Below are positions 34,894-44,309 of a stretch of DNA of 53,441 bases, piece by piece. The position numbers were made by a program, and so were the translations under genes. Below the pieces are notes generated by a model, which worked only from the letters and a program-made list of their open reading frames with translations, was not told the DNA's origin and searched no databases. This stretch comes from Gemmatimonadota bacterium (GTDB taxonomy: Bacteria; Gemmatimonadota; Gemmatimonadetes; Longimicrobiales; Gaopeijiaceae): NCBI GenBank assembly GCA_029879725.1, contig JAOUPR010000014.1, positions 1 to 53,441 on the forward strand, given 5' to 3'. How positions within the stretch are numbered: the stretch's first letter is position 1; each line of letters opens with the position of its first letter.

Positions 34894-36105
34894 ATGAAGC
34901 GATTCAGATTCCACACCGCGGGAGAGTCCCACGGCCGGGGTCTCCTGGCGTACATCGAAGGCGTTCCCGCCGGATTGCCTCTCGAGATGGAGCGGGACGT
35001 AGATCCGGATCTGACCCGGCGGCAGGGGGGATACGGTCGGGGGCGCCGCATGCAGATCGAGTCGGATCGGGCCGAAGTCCTCGCGGGTGTTCGCCTCGGC
35101 GAAACCCTGGGTTCTCCGATCGCGCTCCTGGTGTGGAATCGAGATTGGGAGAACTGGACCGCGGCCATGGGGCATCTTCCTCCCGACGAGGGTACAAACC
35201 CCAAGGCGCTTCGCTCGCAGTATCTTCCGCGACCGGGTCACGCCGATCTCGCAGGTGTGCTGAAGTACGATCGACGGGACGTACGCGATATCCTCGAGCG
35301 TGCGTCGGCACGTGAGACGGCCGCCCGTGTGGCCTGCGGAGCGGTGGCCAAACGACTCCTCTCGGAATTCGGAATCCAGGTGGGGAGCCATGTCGTATCC
35401 ATCGGATCGGTGGACGCCGTGCCGTCGGAGGGTGCTATTCCGGAGGACCTCAACGCCGCCGTGGACGCCAACCCGGTGCGTTGCCTGGACCCCGTGGCCG
35501 CGGACCGCATGATCGCCGAAATCGACGCGGCCAAGGCCGACGGTGACACCCTGGGAGGGGTCTTCGAAGTGGTGGCCACCGGCGTGCCCGTGGGGTTGGG
35601 GAGCCACGTCTCCTGGGACGCCAAGCTGGACGGGCGCCTCGCGGGAGCGATGATGTCGATTCAGGCCGTGAAGGGAGTGGAGATCGGTCTCGGCTTCGAG
35701 GGTGCGCGCCGCCCCGGATCACAGGTCCATGATCCCATCACCCGTGATGACGCGCGGGTGCGCTCGGGGGGAATGGTGAGGGAGTCGAACCGCGCAGGCG
35801 GCCTCGAAGGCGGCATCACCACCGGCGAGCCCCTGTTGGTCCGCGGCGCGATGAAGCCCATCGCGACACTCCGGAAACGCCTCCCCAGTGTGGACCTCCG
35901 AGATGGGAGCGCCGGTGACGCGGCCGTGGAGCGAAGCGACGTCTGCGCCGTTCCGGCCGCGGCCGTGGTGGGTGAGGCCATGGTGGCGTTGGTGCTGGCG
36001 GACGCCTTCCTCGAGAAGTTCGGGGGTGACTCGATGGGTGAGGTGCGGCGGAACTTCGAAGGATACGTCGCGTATCTTGGCGGGCGGGAGTTCGGCGGTC
36101 GATGA
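34894..36105 (+). CDS. aroC: Chorismate synthase
   Basis: A 403-residue FMN-dependent enzyme making chorismate from EPSP, the last step of the shikimate pathway. Signatures: FHTAGESHGRGLLAYIEG at the N-terminus, RGLPRPGHADLAG-like YLPRPGHADLAGVLKYD, the ERASARETAARVACGAVAK block, and GGMVRESNRAGGLEGGITTG. The ATG at 34894 begins the conserved MKRFRFHTAGESHG; an upstream extension to 34834 is not conserved. It is coupled by ATGA to aroK. Confidence 0.97.
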   Translation: MKRFRFHTAGESHGRGLLAYIEGVPAGLPLEMERDVDPDLTRRQGGYGRGRRMQIESDRAEVLAGVRLGETLGSPIALLVWNRDWENWTAAMGHLPPDEGTNPKALRSQYLPRPGHADLAGVLKYDRRDVRDILERASARETAARVACGAVAKRLLSEFGIQVGSHVVSIGSVDAVPSEGAIPEDLNAAVDANPVRCLDPVAADRMIAEIDAAKADGDTLGGVFEVVATGVPVGLGSHVSWDAKLDGRLAGAMMSIQAVKGVEIGLGFEGARRPGSQVHDPITRDDARVRSGGMVRESNRAGGLEGGITTGEPLLVRGAMKPIATLRKRLPSVDLRDGSAGDAAVERSDVCAVPAAAVVGEAMVALVLADAFLEKFGGDSMGEVRRNFEGYVAYLGGREFGGR

Positions 36106-36650
36106 GCGTGGTCCTCCCGCGCTGTGTGATCTTCGTGGGGTTCATGGGGGCCGGGAAGAGCGGCGTGGGTCGCGGTGTCGCGGACCGGATCGGTTGGAGT
36201 TTTCGTGATGCCGACCAGGCCGTCGAAGAGCACGAGGGTCGCTCGCTTTCCGAGATCTTCCGGGTGTCGGGGGAGGAGCACTTTCGTCGTGTGGAAGCGG
36301 AGGTTACCCTCAGTCTTCTCCAGGGGGAGGGGATCGTGATCGCGGCCGGTGGGGGGTGGGGTGCGGTTCCGGGCCGACTCGCTGCGTTGCCCGATGACGT
36401 GTGCTCCGTGTGGCTGCGGGTGTCGCCCCAGAGGGCGGTTGCACGCGTGCGGGGGGATTCGGTCCGCCGGCCGTTGCTAGAGCACGCTGCAGATCCGTCG
36501 CGGGTGGCCGCGTCCCTTCTTGCCGAGCGGGAACCCCATTATGCTGATGCCCGGTTCCATGTGGACACCGACGGGATGGACGTCGATGGCGTCGTCGCCG
36601 CCGTCCTGTCCGTCCTGATTCCAACTCCGAACAACTCGAGTACCGAATGA
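36102..36650 (+). CDS. aroK: Shikimate kinase
   Basis: A 182-residue kinase phosphorylating shikimate at O3. P-loop GFMGAGKSG (13-21), substrate Asp pair in FRDADQAVEE (36, 38), FRRVE with the shikimate-binding Arg, IAAGGGWG as the Walker B/glycine loop, and the lid VRGDSVRRPLLE. It overlaps aroC at its start and topA at its end, both by 4 bases. aroK next to the pilQ region recalls the pilMNOPQ-aroK order of Proteobacteria. Confidence 0.95.
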   Translation: MSVVLPRCVIFVGFMGAGKSGVGRGVADRIGWSFRDADQAVEEHEGRSLSEIFRVSGEEHFRRVEAEVTLSLLQGEGIVIAAGGGWGAVPGRLAALPDDVCSVWLRVSPQRAVARVRGDSVRRPLLEHAADPSRVAASLLAEREPHYADARFHVDTDGMDVDGVVAAVLSVLIPTPNNSSTE

Positions 36651-39136
36651 CATCCAAAGGTGGCGGAAAACACCTCGTGGTCGTGGAGTCGCCGGCCAAG
36701 GCGCGCACCATCGGCAAGTACCTGGGCCGTGGGTACGACGTGGCGGCGTCCGTGGGGCACGTGCGGGACCTGCCCACCAAGGAGCTGGGGGTGGATGTCG
36801 AGAACGGATTCGAGCCTCAATACGTCACCATCAGGGGGAAGGGGAAGGTCCTCACGGAGTTGAAGAAGAAGGCGAAGGATGCCGACACGGTGATCCTCGC
36901 CACGGACCCGGACCGCGAGGGAGAGGCCATCGCCTATCACGTCGCGGAGCAGCTCGGGTATCGGGACGGAGATCCACGCTTCACCCGTGTCCAGTTTCGC
37001 GAGGTCACCCGGGGAGCGGTGCAGGAAGCGCTGGAGCACCCCGGGGTGCTCGACATGAAGAAGGTGGAGGCACAACAGGCCCGCCGCATTCTCGATCGCC
37101 TGGTCGGATACCAGGTCAGCCCCCTCCTCTGGAAGCCGATCCGGCCCGGGCTTTCCGCCGGTCGGGTGCAGACCGTGGCTCTGCGCCTGATCTGCGAGCG
37201 GGAGCAGGAGATCCGCGCGTTCAAGGAGGAGGAGTACTGGTCCATCACCGCCCACCTCCAGAAGGACGAGCAGGCGTTCGAGGCGAAGCTGCACCAGATC
37301 GCCGGGAAGGCGTTCACGCTGGGATCCGAGGAAGCCGCGGCCGGTGTCCTGGCGGACATCGAGGCCGTGCCCTTCGCCGTCACCTCGGTGAAGCGCCGCG
37401 AGCGACGCAAGAACCCCGCCGCCCCGTTCACGACCTCCACCCTCCAGCAGGAGGCCGCCAAGCGCCTCCGATATTCCGCGCGCCGTACGATGGGGTTGGC
37501 GCAGAGATTGTACGAAGGGGTCGAGGTCGGGCGCCGGGGTGCCGTGGGGCTCATCACGTATATGCGAACCGACTCCACGCGGGTCTCCCAGGGGGCGGTG
37601 GACCAGGCCCGGGAGTGGGTGACCTCCGAGTTCGGGAGCGCCTTCGTTCCCGCTCGGCCGCGTCTCTGGGAGGGGAAGCAGCAGAAGGGGGCCCAGGAGG
37701 CACACGAGGCCATTCGGCCCACGGACGTCACCATCCACCCCACCGAGGCGGCGAAGTATCTGGAGAGCGACGCTGCACGCTTGTACGAGTTGATCTGGCT
37801 GCGATTCGTGGCTTCACAGATGGAAGCGGCGGTATACGACACCACCACGGTCGACTTCCAGCTTCAGGGATCCTCGAAGGTCGCCTACCTGTTCCGGGCC
37901 ACCGGGTCGGTGGTCAAGTTCGATGGCTTCACGCGCCTTTATCTGGAGGCCACAGAGGCGGGTGAGCATCGCCGTCTCGACGACCTGGACCCTCTTCCCG
38001 CGCTGGACCAAGGAGACGTGAGCCGGCTGGAGCGGATGGATCCGAAGCAGCACTTCACGCAGCCTCCGCCACGTTTCTCCGAGGCCAGCCTGGTCAAGCA
38101 GTTGGAGGAGGCGGGGATAGGGCGTCCGTCCACCTACGCGCAGATCCTCTCCACCATCGTGGATCGCGGGTACGTCGACATAGACAACCGGCGGTTCATC
38201 CCCACCGATCTCGGCGAAGTCGTGGCCAAGCTCCTGGTGAGGATCTTTCCCGACATCTTCGAGGCGGAGTTCACGAGCCGGATGGAGTCGGAGTTGGATC
38301 GGGTGGAGGAGGGAGAAGTGGAGTGGCGGGAGTTGTTGAGCGACTTCTACCCGCGCTTCCGGAAGCGTCTGGAGGAAGGGGACGCCAACTCCGACGAGAT
38401 CATCAAGGAGATCCTGGCGGCCGAGGGGGAGTCGTGCGACAAGTGTGGACGGCCCATGCTCGTGCGCTGGAATCGGTTCGGGCGTTTCCTCGGGTGTTCG
38501 GGATATCCCGAATGCAAGAGCACCCGCTCCCTCGACGGGCCGAGCCCCGAGGGTGAGGAACTCGGGTCGCACCCCACGGAAGGCCGGCCGGTGGTGCTCA
38601 AGGTTGGGCCGTACGGCCCGTACGTGGAGCTTCCCGCCGAGGAGGAGGACGGCCGTCCCAAGAGGGTGAGTCTTCCGAAGGGGAAGCAGCCGTCCGACGT
38701 GGACCTGGAGTACGCGCTGAAGCTCCTCTCTCTTCCTCGGTCGGTGGGAAAGGACCCCGAGACGGGAGAGGAAGTGGTGACCGGGATCGGCCGCTTCGGA
38801 CCCTTCGTCCGTCGTGGAAAGGTGTTCGCGAGTCTGAGGGATCCGGAGGAGTTGTGGACCGTCGATCTGGACCACGCCCTCGCCCTCGTGGCGGCCAAGG
38901 CCTCGGGGCAACGGATTCCCCTGAGGGAGCTCGGCCCCCATCCCGAGTCGGGGCTGGATCTCGCCGTGTTCTCCGGGCGGTACGGTCCGTACGTGACCGA
39001 CGGCAAGGTCAATGCGTCCCTCCCGAAGGGGATGGAGCCGGAAGAACTGGACATGGACGAGGCGGTGGATCTCCTCGTGAAGGCGGCGGCGCGCAAGGGT
39101 AAGGGGCGAGGCCGAGGCGCACGGAAGAAGAAGTGA
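36647..39136 (+). CDS. topA: DNA topoisomerase I
   Basis: An 829-residue type IA topoisomerase relaxing negative supercoils. The Toprim domain begins HLVVVESPAKARTIGKYLG and includes ATDPDREGEAIAYH. The catalytic Tyr is residue 305 in LITYMRTDSTRVS. After the core come one intact four-Cys zinc finger (CDKCGRPMLV... CSGYPECKS) and then TopoI C-terminal repeats (KVGPYGPYVEL, GIGRFGPFVRRG, FSGRYGPYVTDG) replacing further zinc fingers, and a Lys/Arg-rich tail. It overlaps aroK and trmFO by 4 bases. Confidence 0.97.
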   Translation: MTSKGGGKHLVVVESPAKARTIGKYLGRGYDVAASVGHVRDLPTKELGVDVENGFEPQYVTIRGKGKVLTELKKKAKDADTVILATDPDREGEAIAYHVAEQLGYRDGDPRFTRVQFREVTRGAVQEALEHPGVLDMKKVEAQQARRILDRLVGYQVSPLLWKPIRPGLSAGRVQTVALRLICEREQEIRAFKEEEYWSITAHLQKDEQAFEAKLHQIAGKAFTLGSEEAAAGVLADIEAVPFAVTSVKRRERRKNPAAPFTTSTLQQEAAKRLRYSARRTMGLAQRLYEGVEVGRRGAVGLITYMRTDSTRVSQGAVDQAREWVTSEFGSAFVPARPRLWEGKQQKGAQEAHEAIRPTDVTIHPTEAAKYLESDAARLYELIWLRFVASQMEAAVYDTTTVDFQLQGSSKVAYLFRATGSVVKFDGFTRLYLEATEAGEHRRLDDLDPLPALDQGDVSRLERMDPKQHFTQPPPRFSEASLVKQLEEAGIGRPSTYAQILSTIVDRGYVDIDNRRFIPTDLGEVVAKLLVRIFPDIFEAEFTSRMESELDRVEEGEVEWRELLSDFYPRFRKRLEEGDANSDEIIKEILAAEGESCDKCGRPMLVRWNRFGRFLGCSGYPECKSTRSLDGPSPEGEELGSHPTEGRPVVLKVGPYGPYVELPAEEEDGRPKRVSLPKGKQPSDVDLEYALKLLSLPRSVGKDPETGEEVVTGIGRFGPFVRRGKVFASLRDPEELWTVDLDHALALVAAKASGQRIPLRELGPHPESGLDLAVFSGRYGPYVTDGKVNASLPKGMEPEELDMDEAVDLLVKAAARKGKGRGRGARKKK

Positions 39137-40479
39137 GCGGGAGCGTCGGCGTGACCCGGGTGACGGTGGTCGGCGGAGGGCTGGCCGGTTGCGAGGCCGC
39201 GCTCCAGTTGGCGTCCAGGGGCCAGCGTGTCCGCCTCGTGGAGATGCGCCCCGTGCGCGGCACGGAGGCGCACAAGACCGACAGTCTCGGGGAGTTGGTG
39301 TGCACCAACTCGTTCAAGAGCGAGGACCCGTCCAACGCCCACGGTCAGCTCAAGAGGGAGATGACCACCCTGGGATCCGTCCTCCTCGCCTCCGCCCGCG
39401 AATCCCGCGTGCCGGCCGGCTCGGCTCTGGCGGTGGATCGAGCCCTGTTCGGAGAGGCCATGACCCGTGCCGTGGCCGGACATCCCCTCGTGGAGGTCGT
39501 GCGGGAGGAGTGTGCCGATCTCCCGCCGGGTCCAGCGGTGATCGCCACGGGACCACTGACTTCCCCGGGCCTTTCCGCGGCCATCCGCGGAATGCTCGGA
39601 GACGAGGGGCTCGCGTTCTTCGACGCCATCGCTCCCATCGTGCACCGCGAGAGCCTCGACGAATCCGTGGTGTTCGACGCCGGGCGATTCGGGGAGGACG
39701 CCGATTACGTGAACTGCCCCATGTCCCGGGAAGAGTACGATGCGTTCATCGCGGCGTTGAAGGAGGGTGACGTCCACGAAGGTCACGATTGGGATGAGGT
39801 TCCGTACTTCGAAGGATGTCTTCCCATCGAGGTCATGGCGGCACGCGGACACGACACGCTCCGCTTCGGTCCCATGAAGCCCATCGGACTCGTCGACCCC
39901 CGCACGGGGCGGCGGCCCTGGGCGGTGGTACAGCTCCGCCGTGAGGACGCGGCGGGCCAGATGTTGAATCTGGTGGGCTTCCAGACGCGACTCCGTATTC
40001 CGGAGCAGCGCCGCGTCTTCACGATGATTCCGGGGCTGGCCGATGCGGAGTTCCTTCGCTGGGGGTCCATCCACCGCAACAGCTACCTGAACTTCCCCGG
40101 GTGCCTCACTCCCCACGGTTCTCCTCCGGGGCGCGACGACCTCATCTTCGCGGGACAGCTGACCGGAGTGGAGGGGTATACGGAGAGCGCTGCGAGCGGG
40201 ATCATGGCGGGAATCAACCTGTCCCGCATTCTCGAAGGCCGCGACCCGGTCGTCCCTCCACCCACGACGATGCTCGGTGGGCTCTACCGGTATCTACGGG
40301 AGAGCCGGCCCGGGCACTTCCAGCCCATGAACTCCAACTGGGGCCTCGTGGATCCCTTGACGGAGAAGATCCGGGACAAGGGTGAGCGGCGCGTCGCGCT
40401 GGGTGAACGGGCCCAAGCCGACTTTCTCGAATGGACGGAGCGCGCCGGCGTCATGGAGGCGGGCGCGCAGTCCTCGTGA
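39133..40479 (+). CDS. trmFO: TrmFO, folate-dependent tRNA (uracil-54-C5) methyltransferase
   Basis: A 448-residue flavoprotein that makes ribothymidine at tRNA position 54 using methylene-tetrahydrofolate. FAD-binding VTVVGGGLAGCEAALQLA at the N-terminus; DSLGELVCTNSFKSE and FEGCLPIEVMAARG carry the two functional cysteines; KPIGLVDPRTG, YTESAASGIMAGIN near the end. The GTG start overlaps the topA stop. It indicates the TrmFO route rather than SAM-dependent TrmA. Confidence 0.96.
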   Translation: MSGSVGVTRVTVVGGGLAGCEAALQLASRGQRVRLVEMRPVRGTEAHKTDSLGELVCTNSFKSEDPSNAHGQLKREMTTLGSVLLASARESRVPAGSALAVDRALFGEAMTRAVAGHPLVEVVREECADLPPGPAVIATGPLTSPGLSAAIRGMLGDEGLAFFDAIAPIVHRESLDESVVFDAGRFGEDADYVNCPMSREEYDAFIAALKEGDVHEGHDWDEVPYFEGCLPIEVMAARGHDTLRFGPMKPIGLVDPRTGRRPWAVVQLRREDAAGQMLNLVGFQTRLRIPEQRRVFTMIPGLADAEFLRWGSIHRNSYLNFPGCLTPHGSPPGRDDLIFAGQLTGVEGYTESAASGIMAGINLSRILEGRDPVVPPPTTMLGGLYRYLRESRPGHFQPMNSNWGLVDPLTEKIRDKGERRVALGERAQADFLEWTERAGVMEAGAQSS

Positions 40480-41414
40480 CCTCCGTGGATCCGGCCCGGC
40501 ACCCGGAGACCGCCGAGTTCCTTCGGCACCTCTCCCACGAGCGCAGGCTCTCTCCCAACACGCTGAAGGCGTACCGAACGGACCTGGACGAGTTGTCCCG
40601 GTTCCTCAGCGAATATCAGGGAACGGACGCGTGGACATGGGCTCAGGTCGACCGGCTGGCTCTGAGGGGGTTCCTGGGGTGGTGTCGCAGGAGGGGCCAG
40701 TCACGGAGAAGTACGGCGCGGAAGCTTTCCGCGGTGCGAGCGTTCTTCCGTTTCCTGTACGTGGAGGGGAAGATCGAATCGAACCCGGCCCGGGGGATCC
40801 GCGCACCGAGGCAGGACAAGCGTCTTCCCGGCCACCTTTCCGGTGGCGATGCCGAGAAGGTGTTCGAGGAGGCCGAGGCCGCCGCCGCGCTCAATACGCT
40901 TCAGGCCACGCGGGATCTGGTGATCCTCGAATTCCTCTACGGGAGCGGGCTGCGGCTCGCCGAGCTCCAGACCCTGGATCGGTCCGGTATCGATACGAGG
41001 GAGGCGCTGGTCCGCGTGACGGGGAAGGGGAACAAGGAGCGTGTGGTCCCCGTGACCGCCGCGGCGCTCACTGCACTGGGCCGGTACGAGCCACGCCGCG
41101 CGGAGGTGCTCGCCGCGGCCCCCTCGGAGCGTTCCGGCGGTGCCCTCCTCGTGAACCGCACCGGTGGAAGGTTGTCACGCCGGTCCATCCAGAAGGCCGT
41201 GCATCGTTGCCTGGAGCGCGTGGCCGGATCCGGCGGGCTTTCGGCCCATGCATTGCGCCACTCCTTCGCGACCCATCTCCTGGAGGCCGGAGCCGACCTG
41301 ATGGCGGTGAAGGAGCTACTGGGCCACGTGTCGCTGGCCACCACCCAGGTGTACACGCACACGACCAAAGAGCGTCTGCTCCGGGTCTATCGGGACGCCC
41401 ACCCGCGGTCCTGA
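40476..41414 (+). CDS. xerC: XerC-type tyrosine recombinase
   Basis: A 312-residue site-specific recombinase resolving chromosome dimers at dif. The N-terminal SAM-like domain (FLRHLSHERRLSPNTLKAYRTDL) is followed by the catalytic domain with all residues visible: Arg in GSGLRLAEL, Lys in GKGNKER, HALRHSFATHLLEAG, His in LLGHVSLATTQVYTH and the Tyr nucleophile in that last motif. The start is a GTG overlapping the trmFO stop (GTGA). It follows trmFO as in Firmicutes, so it is the housekeeping Xer and not an integrase. Confidence 0.93.
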   Translation: MTSVDPARHPETAEFLRHLSHERRLSPNTLKAYRTDLDELSRFLSEYQGTDAWTWAQVDRLALRGFLGWCRRRGQSRRSTARKLSAVRAFFRFLYVEGKIESNPARGIRAPRQDKRLPGHLSGGDAEKVFEEAEAAAALNTLQATRDLVILEFLYGSGLRLAELQTLDRSGIDTREALVRVTGKGNKERVVPVTAAALTALGRYEPRRAEVLAAAPSERSGGALLVNRTGGRLSRRSIQKAVHRCLERVAGSGGLSAHALRHSFATHLLEAGADLMAVKELLGHVSLATTQVYTHTTKERLLRVYRDAHPRS

Positions 41415-41419
41415 TGGCC

Positions 41420-41468
41420 GGGTCGTGACCCACCACGCGGCTCGAAGCCACGTCGCGGGTCACGACCC
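41420..41468. terminator. Bidirectional terminator between converging xerC and membrane protein genes
   Basis: GGGTCGTGACCC (41420-41431) and GGGTCACGACCC (41457-41468) are perfect inverted repeats enclosing a smaller GGC/GCC hairpin. It lies between the convergent stops. Confidence 0.6.
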
Positions 41469-41484
41469 TCGCCGGAAGCCCGAA

Positions 41485-43626
41485 TCAAGGTCCCCCGGAC
41501 GGTTGGCCGCCGATCGCGCCGGAATCGCGGCTTCCCTCGCGCTCGTACAGGAGGAAGGCGACCAGGTAGGCCACCACTGCGATCAACGAGAGCGCCTTGA
41601 GTCCCACGGACATGGAGAGGAACTCGGTCAGCCCGCCGACGACCGCTCCCAACAGGTTCCAGCCGAAGGCGAGGTCGGCATGGGCCCGCGTCTTGAAACG
41701 GTGCGCGAAACAGATCGACGCGAAGAAGACGGGCGTGCCGACGTACGCCACCGACAGGAGGAGCCGGAGCGCCGTGCCACGTTCGATGAGCGCGCCCACC
41801 GGAACGAGGTAGGTGACCAGGAGGGACACGATCAGCCCTACGGCGGCGACACGCCAGGGAACGGACGTCACGGCCATGAGCAGCGTGCCGAGAAGTACCG
41901 TCAGCAGGATGGATCCGAACACCACCGCGCTCGTGAGCCAGGTGGCTCCCCACACCAGATTGATCGCCGTCACGAACTTGGTTTCGATGAGCAGGAAGGC
42001 CGCGCCGTAGAGGAACATCTCCCAGTCGATGGCTCCCCGGGAAAGCGCTGCCTTGCGGACTTCGGGTGACACCCACATCACCCCGACCACCGCCAGTGTC
42101 GTGAAGATCAACATCAGGGAAATGTAGAAACCGCTCAGCGCCGGTCGGGGGAGGTAGAGATACGGCCAGTCATCGCTGGGCAGCCACTGACGGGTGGTGA
42201 GCTCTTCGATCATGGCGCTTTCCACGGCGGGATCCATGGTCTTCTGACTCGCGAAGGCGGGACCGGCCATGTAGATCGTGTTGAACAACTGATACCCACC
42301 GATCTCGATCACCGGGAGATCTCCGAAGCTCGCTCCCAACATCCCCATGAGGTGTTGGCGGATGTACTCCTCTCCCACCATGAAGTAGAGGACCATCCCT
42401 CCGTCCGGTGCGAGTCGGGCCCGAGCGGCGTCGATGGACTCCTTCGTATAGACGAAGTTGTCCAATCGGACGTTCGACAGGGCCGACAACCGGGTCATGG
42501 AGTCCAGCGTGCCGAAGACGATGAGGTCGTACACCTCGTCGGTGTCGTTCAGGTACGTGCGGGCATCGGTGTTGAACACCGTCACGTTCGGAGAATCGAA
42601 GGGACGGTTGGGATGGATCTTCCTACCGATGTCGAGGATGACCGGATCGATCTCCACCGCGTGGATGATCTCGACCCCCTCGTCGAGGGCCACGGCGATG
42701 TCGTTCCCGGACCCCGCTCCCAGGATCAGGATCTTGCGAGGGACGGATTCGAGCAAGCCGTACGGCCGGTGGTATCCAGTTCGGACCGCGGAGTGAGCCT
42801 CGTTCGCCGCCACGGTCGCATTGGCGAGATCGATGGGTGCCTGATGGAGGGAGCCGTTCGCCATGATGGCGAAGCCGGGCTTGTCCGTGAGCTTGCCCAC
42901 GCTCAGAGCATAATAGGGGCTGAAGAGCTCTCCCTTCACCGACGCATGCACACCGACCACCACCACCACGAACCCGGCCGCGAAGAACACCCGGCGCATC
43001 AGCCGTCCCTGGACGAGGGCCAGTGCCGGCACGGTCAGGATGGCGAACCAGACCACGGGAGGCGTGTGAAGGAAGGACGCGATGGCGAAGATGATCACAC
43101 CGGCCAGAGAACCTGCGAGGTCCAGGCTGTATCCCCACAGCGCGTTGGACCGAACACGGAAGAGGTCCAGCCGCTCTCCCACGTACTGTCCGAGTGGGGC
43201 GAAGGTCGCCGCAACCATGACGAACAAGGCCACGATGGGGAGACGGACACCCTCCACCAAGGGAGCGTCCGGACCGAGATCGTAGTAGAGAAGCCAGAGG
43301 TGCTCACTGGCGGACGTCGCCGTGAATGCGACCCCTGACATCGCCATGGTGACGCCGGCCAGGACAATCAGTGAGACGGGCCAGAACCACAGGAAGGGTT
43401 TTCGCCTCACCGAGAGCGCTCCCAGGCCGAGGCCCAGGAAGGCGGCGAGGAGTACCAGATTGGGAAAATAGGCGGCGACTCTCACCTGGGTGGGGATCCA
43501 CCGGATCAGGGCGAGTTCCTGGAACAGGACCGCGAAGGATGCGGCGACAAGCTCCAGTCCGGGCCGGGAGAGGGTCTTTCCGGTGCTGGATGATTCCACG
43601 TCGATCTCCGGGACAGAGTATACCAC
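41485..43626 (-). CDS. Polytopic membrane protein with spermidine-synthase-like domain
   Basis: A 713-residue protein. There are about six membrane helices in residues 20-245, a Rossmann methyltransferase/SpeE-like domain (about 300-480) with [16 protein letters not shown] and [12 protein letters not shown], and about six more helices from 515. The SpeE catalytic segment DSTDP is replaced by [11 protein letters not shown], so ordinary aminopropyl transfer is unlikely. Related membrane proteins are annotated spermidine synthase-like without known function. It is divergent from hslV and inserted within the xerC-hslV order. No adjacent polyamine gene is seen. Confidence 0.75.
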   Translation of the reverse strand: MVYSVPEIDVESSSTGKTLSRPGLELVAASFAVLFQELALIRWIPTQVRVAAYFPNLVLLAAFLGLGLGALSVRRKPFLWFWPVSLIVLAGVTMAMSGVAFTATSASEHLWLLYYDLGPDAPLVEGVRLPIVALFVMVAATFAPLGQYVGERLDLFRVRSNALWGYSLDLAGSLAGVIIFAIASFLHTPPVVWFAILTVPALALVQGRLMRRVFFAAGFVVVVVGVHASVKGELFSPYYALSVGKLTDKPGFAIMANGSLHQAPIDLANATVAANEAHSAVRTGYHRPYGLLESVPRKILILGAGSGNDIAVALDEGVEIIHAVEIDPVILDIGRKIHPNRPFDSPNVTVFNTDARTYLNDTDEVYDLIVFGTLDSMTRLSALSNVRLDNFVYTKESIDAARARLAPDGGMVLYFMVGEEYIRQHLMGMLGASFGDLPVIEIGGYQLFNTIYMAGPAFASQKTMDPAVESAMIEELTTRQWLPSDDWPYLYLPRPALSGFYISLMLIFTTLAVVGVMWVSPEVRKAALSRGAIDWEMFLYGAAFLLIETKFVTAINLVWGATWLTSAVVFGSILLTVLLGTLLMAVTSVPWRVAAVGLIVSLLVTYLVPVGALIERGTALRLLLSVAYVGTPVFFASICFAHRFKTRAHADLAFGWNLLGAVVGGLTEFLSMSVGLKALSLIAVVAYLVAFLLYEREGSRDSGAIGGQPSGGP

Positions 43627-43649
43627 CCAGGGGGGGCAAGGCCCGCTAA

Positions 43650-43708
43650 GTTGGATCCGAGCGACGGATCAAGCAAGGGAAGTCCATCACCGACTGCCAA
43701 TTAGGCAG
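43650..43708. promoter_or_regulatory. Divergent control region before hslV
   Basis: The 134-base region between the membrane protein gene and hslV has two small inverted repeats: TTGGATCC...GGATCAA (about 43651-43673) and CTGCC-AATTA-GGCAG (43694-43708). Downstream of them lies an A/T-rich TTATCT. It must hold both promoters; no single promoter is convincing. Confidence 0.35.
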
Positions 43709-43760
43709 CATTCTCGTTATCTTTCCGGGCTTCCTGATCGTCTCGAAACCGAGGTCATAC

Positions 43761-44309
43761 ATGAGTCTCCCGGAAGTCAGAGCCACCACGGTCCTGGCCG
43801 TGCGAAAGAACGGGTCCGTCGCCATGGGGGGCGACGGGCAGGTCACCATGGGGGACATCGTGGTGAAGGGGAGCGCCCGCAAGGTCCGGACGCTGAAGGA
43901 CGGGAGGATCCTGGCCGGTTTCGCGGGCGCGGTGGCCGACGCCTTCGCGCTCTTCGAGAAGCTCGAGGAGAAGCTGGACCGCTATCCGGCCAACCTCACC
44001 AAGGCGGTGGTGGAGCTGGCCAAGGACTGGCGGACCGACCGATATCTTCGACGTCTGAACGCGCTTCTGGCGGTGGCGGACGCCGAGCGCCTCTTCCTCA
44101 TCGGCGGGGACGGCAACGTGATCGAACCCGACGACGACATCATCGCCATCGGCTCCGGGGGATCCTACGCCCTGGCGGCCGCCCGCGCGCTCACCGCCCA
44201 CTCCGATCTGGATGCGGCCGGCGTCGTGCGCACCGCGCTCGGCATCGCCGGCGACATCTGCATCTATACGAACAAGGACATCGTCGTGCTGGAACTGGAA
44301 GGATCATGA
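43761..44309 (+). CDS. hslV: HslV (ClpQ), proteasome-like protease subunit
   Basis: A 182-residue threonine protease of the HslUV complex. The catalytic Thr follows a short propeptide in [25 protein letters not shown], with the conserved Lys in KGSARKVR. Also [20 protein letters not shown] and [17 protein letters not shown]. The eight-residue propeptide resembles that of Firmicutes ClpQ. GAGG precedes the ATG; its stop overlaps the hslU start. Confidence 0.96.
   Translation: MSLPEVRATTVLAVRKNGSVAMGGDGQVTMGDIVVKGSARKVRTLKDGRILAGFAGAVADAFALFEKLEEKLDRYPANLTKAVVELAKDWRTDRYLRRLNALLAVADAERLFLIGGDGNVIEPDDDIIAIGSGGSYALAAARALTAHSDLDAAGVVRTALGIAGDICIYTNKDIVVLELEGS

Noticed and set aside
40476..41414. 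Tyrosine recombinase as a mobile-element integrase
   Set aside because: Length, XerC motifs and its place after trmFO fit the housekeeping Xer; no attachment repeats or phage genes are nearby.
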